Notes under the pieces: model-generated
Seen by the model: only the letters and a program-made list of their open reading frames with translations
Told to the model about the DNA's origin: nothing
Databases searched by the model: none
Program-made: the position numbers and the translations under genes
In this document: positions 1 through 5,101 of the stretch, one piece after another
Numbering within the stretch: position 1 is the stretch's first letter
Layout: every line of letters starts with the position of its first letter
Assembly: GCA_016194795.1 (NCBI GenBank)
Contig: JACQAX010000314.1
Span: 1-6,423, forward strand
Source of the DNA: Deltaproteobacteria bacterium
Lineage (GTDB): Bacteria; Bdellovibrionota; UBA1018; UBA923
Direction of reading: 5' to 3'
Length of the DNA stretch: 6,423 nucleotides

Positions 1-756
1 CATGGCTTCGTCGAGCCCGCGCGCCTGCGGGCGCGCCTGGCCGCGTCGCCTCACGTTTTCGTGTCGCCGTCGCTCGGCGGCGCCGCCAATCCCGGCAGCG
101 CCTCCCTGGGGCTGCTCGCGCCGGGCAGCGCCGCCGTGCTCAGCGCCTGGGGCTCGAACCTCGATCTTGCCGAGCGTTTTCCCGACAGAGTGCTGCTCGT
201 TCCGGTGCGTGGCGGGCCCGCCGGACCGTTTGTCTCGCCGGAAGAGCTGGCGCACACGCTGCGCGAGGCTCTCGCCCGGCCCGCTTCCCGAAAGGCCGTG
301 AGCGCGAGACCGCCGTCGCGCGCGCTCGCGGAGGCGGCGGCCAGGCTCGAGGCGTTGCTCGGCCAGCCGGCGTCTCGGCGCAAACAGCCCCTCGTCTCGA
401 TCTGGGCGCTGCCGCCGGAACGCTCCGACTGGAGCCGCTCGATTCCGTCGACCCAGCGCCCGAACGACTATTTCAGCGACCCGATCTCCGCGTTTTTCTT
501 TCGCGCGTACGGGATGCAACTGATTCCCGAGAGCTGGAACGAGAGCAAGGGCGGCTACTGGGTGCCGCCGTGGGTGAAGATCGCTTCCGACGCGGTCGTC
601 GTCCGCGATCCACACCGCGGCCGTCACTTTCTTCCGTTCATGTCGCGCGGCACGGTGCGCGTGCAGGATTTTTTCGGAGGCGAGCACACCCTTCCCGAAA
701 AAACCGTCAAGGAGCTCGTTCAATCGGGCTATGCGTTTCCAGGATCGTTGCCTTGA
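1..756 (+). CDS. Unrecognised protein, 3' part (5' end outside window)
   Basis: The frame is open from base 1 and ends at TGA 754-756, giving 251 residues without an N-terminus. A GTG at 61 could serve as a start, but the 20 codons before it have the same GC-rich third positions and read sensibly, so the gene very likely begins upstream of the window. I do not recognise the family. The first part is rich in Ala, Gly, Leu and Pro with alternating hydrophobic stretches such as RVLLVPVRGG, which looks like a globular alpha/beta fold. The last 120 residues are rich in aromatics (for example SIWALPP, SAFFFRAYGMQLIPESW, GGYWVPPWVKIASD) and contain many Ser, Arg and Asp. There is no obvious membrane helix. 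It lies next to glycosyltransferase genes, so a role in glycan or envelope metabolism is possible, but that rests only on position. Its last 50 bases overlap the tail of the convergent gene. Confidence 0.7.
   Translation, partial: HGFVEPARLRARLAASPHVFVSPSLGGAANPGSASLGLLAPGSAAVLSAWGSNLDLAERFPDRVLLVPVRGGPAGPFVSPEELAHTLREALARPASRKAVSARPPSRALAEAAARLEALLGQPASRRKQPLVSIWALPPERSDWSRSIPSTQRPNDYFSDPISAFFFRAYGMQLIPESWNESKGGYWVPPWVKIASDAVVVRDPHRGRHFLPFMSRGTVRVQDFFGGEHTLPEKTVKELVQSGYAFPGSLP
666..705. repeat. Imperfect inverted repeat at the convergent gene ends
   Basis: The left arm GGATTTTTTCGG (666-677) pairs with the right arm CCGAAAAAACC (695-705) over 11 base pairs, with A668 bulged and a 17-base loop. 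It lies inside the coding sequence of the left gene and ends just beyond the stop codon (707-709) of the minus-strand glycosyltransferase. The T-run is in the 5' arm and the A-run in the 3' arm when read on either strand, the reverse of an intrinsic terminator. It may be a chance product of FF and EK codons. Confidence 0.4.
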
Positions 757-1711
757 CGCGCGCCAGGCCCGCGATGACGCCCAGGCCGTAGCAAGAGTGG
801 ATCACCGGAAAGAGCGCGAGCACGCGTAGCCGGAGCTTCGGGAAGCCCAGCGAGAAAAACCCGCAAAGCAGGGCATAAGCCGCGACGGGCGCGACGAGCA
901 CGGCCTTGGAGGCGCCGAGAGCGGCCGCCATGGCGGAGAGCGGGGCGTAAAGCACGCAGAAGGCGGGCAGCAGATGCGGCACGCGAGCGGTTTCCGGTTG
1001 CAGGCGCAGGTTCTGTCCTCGGCCGAGCCCGTACTTGAAGACCTGCCGGCCGAGAGTGGCGATGGTGGGGCGCCGCTCGTGGTAGACGTAGAGCCCCGGC
1101 GAATAGACAAGCCCGCCGCCGCCGCGCTTCACGCGCGCCAACAGCCAGTTTTCCTCGGCGCAGTCGATTCGCGCCGGAAAGCGTTCGCGCAGGAGGGTCG
1201 AGCGCCGGATGAAAAGATTGCAGAGGATGAGCGCCGACTCGTCGCAGGCGCGCTCGGGTCCGCGGGCGGCGTAGCGGGCCGACGAGGTGAACGTGGCGAA
1301 GCGGTGCGAGAGCACCTCTCCGACGGCGCGTTCCTGGCTCGATGCGGCGGGAGGCGTGAAATTCGGCCCGCCGATCGCGCTGGCCTCGGGGTTCCGGCCG
1401 GCGGCCTTGAGAAACTCGCTGAAATACCCCGGGGGCGCGAAGGCGTCGTCGTCGATGAAGCAAACCCACTCCGCCGTCGACAGCGGGAGGAGACGGTTGC
1501 GGGCGTCGGCCGGCGTCGTGGGCTCGAATGTCTTGAAGCCCACGTCGAGCTCGTGCAGGACTCGAGCGCTCTCGTCGTCGGCACCGTTCAGGCCGACAAG
1601 CAGGCGCGCGCCGATACCGGCGCGTTCGGCCGAGTCGCGAACGCTGTGGATGCAGCGTCGAAGCCATTCGTGGCGACCGCGAGTGATGAGGACGACGTCA
1701 ACCTGGAGCAT
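707..1711 (-). CDS. Membrane-anchored family 2 glycosyltransferase (ExoA-like)
   Basis: The product is 334 residues. The N-terminus MLQVDVVLITRGRHEWLRRC is the standard first strand and helix of a GT-A (GT2) fold. ARNRLLP (70-76) and CFIDDDAF (84-91) follow; DDD 87-89 is the metal/nucleotide-sugar DXD motif. IGGPN lies at 113-117 and CAEENWL at 184-190 supplies the usual acidic pair before the catalytic helix. YVYHERRPT (208-216) and RQVFKYGLGRGQ (222-233) match the succinoglycan ExoA-type subgroup. Three hydrophobic segments (about 248-265, 268-287, 297-317) form a C-terminal membrane anchor, so the enzyme should act on the cytoplasmic face of the inner membrane, transferring sugar from a nucleotide donor to a lipid-linked or growing glycan. 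Donor and acceptor are unknown. The frame extends back to an ATG at 1780, but the first 23 residues there do not resemble GT2; ATG 1711 starts exactly at the fold. It has no Shine-Dalgarno, but TACACT sits 7 bases before the ATG. It is divergent from the operon at 1799. Confidence 0.88.
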   Translation of the reverse strand: MLQVDVVLITRGRHEWLRRCIHSVRDSAERAGIGARLLVGLNGADDESARVLHELDVGFKTFEPTTPADARNRLLPLSTAEWVCFIDDDAFAPPGYFSEFLKAAGRNPEASAIGGPNFTPPAASSQERAVGEVLSHRFATFTSSARYAARGPERACDESALILCNLFIRRSTLLRERFPARIDCAEENWLLARVKRGGGGLVYSPGLYVYHERRPTIATLGRQVFKYGLGRGQNLRLQPETARVPHLLPAFCVLYAPLSAMAAALGASKAVLVAPVAAYALLCGFFSLGFPKLRLRVLALFPVIHSCYGLGVIAGLARVKATILETHSPIERAP

Positions 1712-1761
1712 CGAAGAAAGTGTAGCATAGTTGGAACGGGGCCGTGCGGTACCTGCGCGAC

Positions 1762-1790
1762 TTGACAGACAAATGCCCAAGCGATCATAT
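1762..1790 (+). promoter_or_regulatory. Probable sigma-70-type promoter of the glycosyltransferase operon
   Basis: A perfect -35 consensus TTGACA (1762-1767) is followed after 17 bases by TCATAT (1785-1790), matching 3 of 6 positions of TATAAT. Transcription would start near 1797, two bases before the ATG at 1799. An alternative -10, TATCTT (1788-1793), fits the TANNNT form but needs a 20-base spacer. Either choice gives an essentially leaderless mRNA, in line with the lack of a Shine-Dalgarno sequence before 1799. This is an inference from sequence match only. Confidence 0.5.
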
Positions 1791-1805
1791 CTTCAGATAT
1801 GATCG
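1782..1805. promoter_or_regulatory. Perfect 24-base dyad over the -10 region and start codon (possible operator)
   Basis: The arms CGATCATATCT (1782-1792) and AGATATGATCG (1795-1805) are exact reverse complements, 11 bases each, separated by TC. The dyad covers the predicted -10 element, the predicted transcription start and the ATG at 1799-1801. A dimeric repressor bound here would block the promoter. If it is transcribed from further upstream, the same sequence would fold into an RNA hairpin hiding the start codon. The AT-rich arms stand out in a very GC-rich window. No regulator gene is visible nearby. Confidence 0.6.
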
Positions 1806-2776
1806 ACGTGTGCATCTGCACCCACGGCGGGGCTGCGGATACGATGGAACGGGTTTTGACGGCACTGACGCGGCAGACGCTTGACCGCGCGCGATTCCGC
1901 GTCGTGGTCATCGACAACGCGAACCAGCCGCCGATCGAGCTCGACCACGCGCCGTTCGACGCGCTTCGCCGGGCCGGCGTCGAGGCGCGAGTGGTGCGCG
2001 AGCCGAAGCTTGGCGTCGCGCATGCGCGGATCGCGGCGCTTCGGCAGACCGACGGTGACGCCGTCGTTTTCGTCGATGACGACAACGTTCTCGCTCCCGA
2101 TTTTCTCGAGCGCGCGTGCGCGATTCTCGCGGCCTATCCGAAAGTCGGTTGTTTTTCGGGTCGCATCGGCCTGCCCGACGAGCTCGAGGTGCCCGACTGG
2201 ATACGTCCGCTGCTCGGCTCGTTGGCCGTGCGGGACGTCGGACCCGAGCCCATCGTCGAATGGTTCCGGGGCCACTGGGCCCCGTGGGTTCCGGCGGCGA
2301 CGGCCAGCATGGTTTTGCGGCGCGAGGTCGCCGACTCGTTTCTGCTCCGCCACGCCGATCGCGAGGAGTTCGCTCGTTTCGGCCGCAAGGGGCGCGGAAT
2401 GATGTCGGGAGAGGACTTTCTGATCGCGCTCAGCGCGGCGGACGCCGGCATGAAGTGCGGGTATTTCCCCGAGCTCTTCATGACCCACTGGATTCGGCCG
2501 GAGCGTCTCGCGTTCTCGCAGATGGCGCGGCTCATGATCTGCTTCGGCATCACCGACGTGCTGCGCGAGGAGTATCTCAACGTGCCGCCGCAGCCGTTCG
2601 GGCAAGAAGAGCTCTTCGACCGCCTTTTCTCGACCGGGCTCCGGAAGTCGGACCCGAGGGCCCGTTTCTGCCATTCGCTTTACAGCGTCGTTTACATCTC
2701 CGGGCGCGCCCGCCGGCTGCTGCGCGCCGGCCAGCCGATCGTCGTAGACCTCAATGAAAGGCCAAATGGCGGTTAA
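1799..2776 (+). CDS. Family 2 glycosyltransferase (GT-A fold), soluble
   Basis: The product is 325 residues. MIDVCICTHGG opens the GT-A fold, VVVIDNAN (35-42) is the nucleotide-binding strand, and LGVAHARIAAL (71-81) is the typical GT2 segment between the binding strands. AVVFVDDDN (88-96) holds the DXD motif (D93-D95). SGEDFLIALSAADAG (203-217) carries the acidic pair E205-D206 of the catalytic region, followed by GYFPELFMTHWI, where H230 occupies the usual histidine position. No membrane helix is seen, unlike the divergent GT2, so it is cytosolic or peripherally attached. It should transfer a sugar from a nucleotide donor; donor and acceptor cannot be read from the sequence. ATG 1799 is the only sensible start: the fold begins at residue 2. 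No ribosome binding site precedes it, and a TTGACA promoter places the transcript start within about two bases, so it is probably leaderless. Its tail overlaps the next gene, marking it as the first gene of an operon. Confidence 0.9.
   Translation: MIDVCICTHGGAADTMERVLTALTRQTLDRARFRVVVIDNANQPPIELDHAPFDALRRAGVEARVVREPKLGVAHARIAALRQTDGDAVVFVDDDNVLAPDFLERACAILAAYPKVGCFSGRIGLPDELEVPDWIRPLLGSLAVRDVGPEPIVEWFRGHWAPWVPAATASMVLRREVADSFLLRHADREEFARFGRKGRGMMSGEDFLIALSAADAGMKCGYFPELFMTHWIRPERLAFSQMARLMICFGITDVLREEYLNVPPQPFGQEELFDRLFSTGLRKSDPRARFCHSLYSVVYISGRARRLLRAGQPIVVDLNERPNGG
2756..2761 (+). promoter_or_regulatory. Ribosome binding site GAAAGG deciding the start at 2766
   Basis: The purine-rich hexamer GAAAGG ends four bases before ATG 2766 and lies inside the end of the preceding gene. 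The ATG at 2754 has no comparable site. It is one of the few Shine-Dalgarno-like sequences seen at a start in this window, in keeping with an internal operon gene rather than a leaderless one. Confidence 0.45.
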
Positions 2777-4058
2777 AAACGCTCCTTCTTTTCGCAAAGA
2801 CCTCCCTCGAATCGCCTGCATCGGCGCCGAGGCGCTGACGCACTCGCACGGCACGGGGCTGATGTTCAGCCGCCACCTCGCGCGCTATCCGCGCTCGAAG
2901 ATCGTCGACGTCCACTATCAGGCGCTCGCGACGAACTTCGTGTTCCCGAAGGTGAAAGTGCCGGTATGCGAGCTGCGCAACATGGAGTGGAACGACCCGA
3001 TGCTGGCCGACCTGAACTCCCTGATGCAGAAGGGGCATCGGCGCCCGGGGACGAGCTTCGTTTACCAGGGTCGGATGTTCGGCAACGGCCTCATCAACTG
3101 GGACAAGCTGGGCGGTACCCCCGACCTGATCTACTCGACGTGCTATTCGGCGCGCGACTTCGCGTTCCTCCACCACATCTATCGGAACCTCCCGAAAAAG
3201 GTCCCGATCGTTCAGCACTTCCTCGACCTGGATTTCAATTTCATCGAAACCCTGAAGTCGCTTTACAAGGAGCTCGAGCCCGCGATCGTCGCGGTCTGGG
3301 CGCTCAACGAGTCGATTCGCGGAGCCGTTCGCAATCTGACCGGAAACGACGTGAAAATCGACCTGAAGCTTGCCCTGCACCAGCCGGTCTCGCGCGTTTT
3401 CAAGCAGACCCATCGTGGTTTTTGCCCGGACGACTTCAGCTCGATCATGATCGGCAACGTCTGGTCCGGCACCGCGTACCTGGCGCTGCATCGGGCCTGG
3501 AGCGACTGCCAGGACGAGCTCCGCGGCTTGCCGCCGATCGAGTGGATGGGGCATTCCCGCCGGTTTCGCGAGCTCGCGCACATGGGTTTCAGATGGACGC
3601 CCGGCGGGGGAGTGGTCGAGAACGGCGGCTACCTGAGCAGCGCCGCGCTGAAGAAGGCGCTCGTCGGAGCGGATCTGGCCATCATCCCGTTCAGCGGCGA
3701 GAAGGCGGATCGCGAGGACTACAACAGCTACTCGCTCCCGTCCCGTCTGGGGGACTACTGCATGGCGGGGCTTCCCGTCGTCGTCATCAGCCAGCCGAAC
3801 ACCGAGCCGGCGCGCTACGTGCGGGACTTCGGCTTGGGCATCGTCGTCGACCCGGCCGAGTGGCGTATCTCGGTCAAGAAGCTCAAGCACTTCATCCTCG
3901 ATCGCGACTGGCGCGAAGAGTGCGGCACGAACGCGCGCAGGTTCGCCGAGCGCACTCTTGATCTCGAGAGCTACCAGGACGAGCTCTATCCCCGGCTCAC
4001 CGAGCTCGCGCGCGCCAGGATTCCCAGCGTGCGGCTGGAGCGGCACTTCTTTCCGTGA
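2766..4058 (+). CDS. GT-B fold glycosyltransferase (GT4-like)
   Basis: The product is 430 residues from ATG 2766. This start is preceded by GAAAGG (2756-2761), four bases upstream; an in-frame ATG at 2754 adds only MKGQ and lacks a ribosome site. The N-terminal half begins with a Rossmann strand (RIACIGAEAL) and a glycine-containing loop HSHGTGLMFSRHL (26-38), as in GT-B enzymes. The C-terminal half has GADLAIIPFSGEK (301-313) and then YSLPSRLGDYCMAGLPVVV (322-340), the signature donor-binding region of GT4-like enzymes (S-x-P-x-[KR]-x-x-[ED]-Y-x-x-x-G-x-P-V). R326 is the usual donor-phosphate contact. The acidic residue of the classical EX7E motif is less clear; E347 in NTEPARYVRD is the likely equivalent. 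It should transfer sugar from a nucleotide donor in the cytosol. The middle region, about residues 60-200, is divergent. It overlaps the preceding GT2 by 11 bases and the next gene by 4, so translation is probably coupled. Confidence 0.85.
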   Translation: MAVKNAPSFRKDLPRIACIGAEALTHSHGTGLMFSRHLARYPRSKIVDVHYQALATNFVFPKVKVPVCELRNMEWNDPMLADLNSLMQKGHRRPGTSFVYQGRMFGNGLINWDKLGGTPDLIYSTCYSARDFAFLHHIYRNLPKKVPIVQHFLDLDFNFIETLKSLYKELEPAIVAVWALNESIRGAVRNLTGNDVKIDLKLALHQPVSRVFKQTHRGFCPDDFSSIMIGNVWSGTAYLALHRAWSDCQDELRGLPPIEWMGHSRRFRELAHMGFRWTPGGGVVENGGYLSSAALKKALVGADLAIIPFSGEKADREDYNSYSLPSRLGDYCMAGLPVVVISQPNTEPARYVRDFGLGIVVDPAEWRISVKKLKHFILDRDWREECGTNARRFAERTLDLESYQDELYPRLTELARARIPSVRLERHFFP

Positions 4059-5092
4059 AGCTGCCGTACGACGCGCTCTCTGTTTTGCAGCGCTCGACCG
4101 AGGCCAGGCCGTTCGCTCCCGTCCACGAGCTCGTCAGAAAAGCGTACCGGGGGCCCTTGCGCGCGCTCGCGCGCGAGGCGCTGGCCGTCGCGACGGGCGA
4201 ACGCCGTTTCGACCTCGTCGTGCGGCATAGCGCGGTGGCCGGGGCGGGCTTCAACGCGTTCGGCAGCGACATCGATCTCACGGTCGTTTTCGACGACGCT
4301 TTCTCGCTCGAGCGTTCCGACCGGATGGTCCTGGCTTACGAGCGCCTGCGCCGCGTTTTTCCGCCGCTGGGCGAGCTCGAGATTTTCTCGCGCCCGGAGT
4401 GGGAGCGGCTTTCGGAGCTTTGGCGCGAGCACGGAGCGGTTTTGCGGCTCATCCGTGATTTGAAGAAGATTCGTTGGATGGAATGGAAGCTCGTCCCCGG
4501 CTTGCACGAGTACCACCGGTACAAGGTGAAGAGCGCGATACGACGCCTGCTCGTCGAGCTCGAGGGGGAGGCGCCCGCGCTCGACGCGATTCCGGACTCC
4601 GGCGCGTTTTCGTTTTTGCGGGACGGGTTCGAGCGGCGGCTTCGCGAAACGGTGCCCGTTTTCGAAATCCCGGGCTCGCCGTCGTTCGCGTTTCGTTCGC
4701 ACGAGCTCGACGCGACGATCTGCGGCGGATGTGCCGACGCCCCCGAGGGGGCATTGGTCCTTCCGCGCGCTTCGGCGCTCGCGCTCGCCGCCCTTCTGCC
4801 TTCGCACCACGACGAGGATCAGTCGCTGCTCGGCTCACTCGGGGCGGTGCGGGCCGATGAGCGTTTTCGCCGCTCGCACGCCGCCGCGCTCTCGTTGGAG
4901 CTTTTATATGCTAACGCCGCGCCCCGCGTTCATCCCGCCAGCCGGGAGCGCGTCTATATGTGGATCGAGAATCTCGAGGGGCAGCTGCGCCGTTACTCCC
5001 CCGACCCGGCGGCCGTCGAGGCGTTGCTTTCGGCTCTCAATCGGCATCCCGCGCCGAAACGCGGGGCTGACAACCCCGCGCACGGGTGTTAG
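4055..5092 (+). CDS. Nucleotidyltransferase-fold protein (Pol beta-type motif)
   Basis: The product is 345 residues from GTG 4055, which overlaps the preceding stop as GTGA (4-base overlap). This strongly suggests coupled translation with the GT-B gene. RHSAVAGAGFNAFGSDIDLTVVFDD (residues 57-81, key part GSDIDL 70-75) fits the minimal nucleotidyltransferase core, in which a Gly/Ser loop is followed by D-x-D metal ligands (D72, D74). The third carboxylate is probably E107 or E109 in GELEIF. The next segment (about 115-170) is helical and rich in Trp and Arg, for example KKIRWMEWKLVPGLHEYHRYKVKS. The C-terminal region is less conserved-looking and includes two cysteines in TICGGCAD (221-228). 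No membrane helix is seen. Enzymes of this fold transfer a nucleotide to a small molecule, protein or RNA; the substrate here cannot be told. Its place in a glycosyltransferase operon suggests a sugar, lipid or protein involved in glycan synthesis. It does not resemble a sugar-1-phosphate nucleotidyltransferase of the RmlA type. Confidence 0.75.
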   Translation: MKLPYDALSVLQRSTEARPFAPVHELVRKAYRGPLRALAREALAVATGERRFDLVVRHSAVAGAGFNAFGSDIDLTVVFDDAFSLERSDRMVLAYERLRRVFPPLGELEIFSRPEWERLSELWREHGAVLRLIRDLKKIRWMEWKLVPGLHEYHRYKVKSAIRRLLVELEGEAPALDAIPDSGAFSFLRDGFERRLRETVPVFEIPGSPSFAFRSHELDATICGGCADAPEGALVLPRASALALAALLPSHHDEDQSLLGSLGAVRADERFRRSHAAALSLELLYANAAPRVHPASRERVYMWIENLEGQLRRYSPDPAAVEALLSALNRHPAPKRGADNPAHGC

Positions 5093-5098
5093 CTTTTT
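5060..5098 (+). terminator. Possible intrinsic terminator with a competing upstream hairpin
   Basis: The stem GCTGACAACCC (5066-5076) pairs with GGGTGTTAGC (5084-5093), 10 pairs including one G-U with A5073 bulged and a 7-base loop. TTTTT (5094-5098) follows directly. A second, mutually exclusive hairpin is formed by CGCGGGG (5060-5066) with CCCCGCG (5074-5080), a perfect 7-base stem. The terminator stem contains the TAG stop of the nucleotidyltransferase gene, so ribosomes reaching the stop would mask it. The tract ends three bases before the rnr ATG. Confidence 0.35.
5067..5095 (+). promoter_or_regulatory. Possible rnr promoter giving a leaderless transcript
   Basis: CTGACA (5067-5072, 5 of 6 matches to TTGACA) and TAGCTT (5090-5095, TANNNT form) are 17 bases apart. 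The predicted start point falls at 5102, the A of the rnr ATG. It overlaps the possible terminator, so at most one of the two readings need be right. No Shine-Dalgarno sequence lies before 5102, which favours a leaderless start or re-initiation after the upstream stop. Confidence 0.3.
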
Positions 5099-5101
5099 CG
5101 C

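Noticed and set aside
666..705. Terminator between the convergent genes
   Set aside because: The T-run is in the 5' arm and the A-run in the 3' arm on both strands, so no stem is followed by a U-run.
61..756. GTG 61 as the true start of the left gene
   Set aside because: The frame is open back to base 1 with the same codon bias, and no ribosome site precedes 61, so the gene is treated as cut by the window edge.
974..1765. Plus-strand open frame (263 residues) inside the minus-strand GT2
   Set aside because: The minus strand carries DXD and other GT2 motifs plus membrane helices; the plus frame is Arg/Glu-rich with no recognisable features.
1712..1780. N-terminal extension of the minus-strand GT2 to ATG 1780
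   Set aside because: The 23 extra residues do not resemble the family and would run through the divergent promoter region. ATG 1711 begins exactly at the first strand of the fold.
1793..2854. Long minus-strand open frame (353 residues) opposite the plus-strand GT2
   Set aside because: It mirrors a gene with clear GT2 motifs; its sequence is rich in Arg, Ala and Glu with no recognisable domain, as expected of an antisense frame in GC-rich DNA.
2751..4046. Minus-strand open frame (431 residues) opposite the GT-B gene
   Set aside because: The opposite strand shows the GT-B donor-site signature. The antisense product has no fold-like pattern and is explained by GC-rich codon positions.
3986..4810. 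Minus-strand open frame (274 residues) opposite the nucleotidyltransferase gene
   Set aside because: It is highly charged, without domain motifs, and is a shadow of a frame with GSDIDL and a coupled start.
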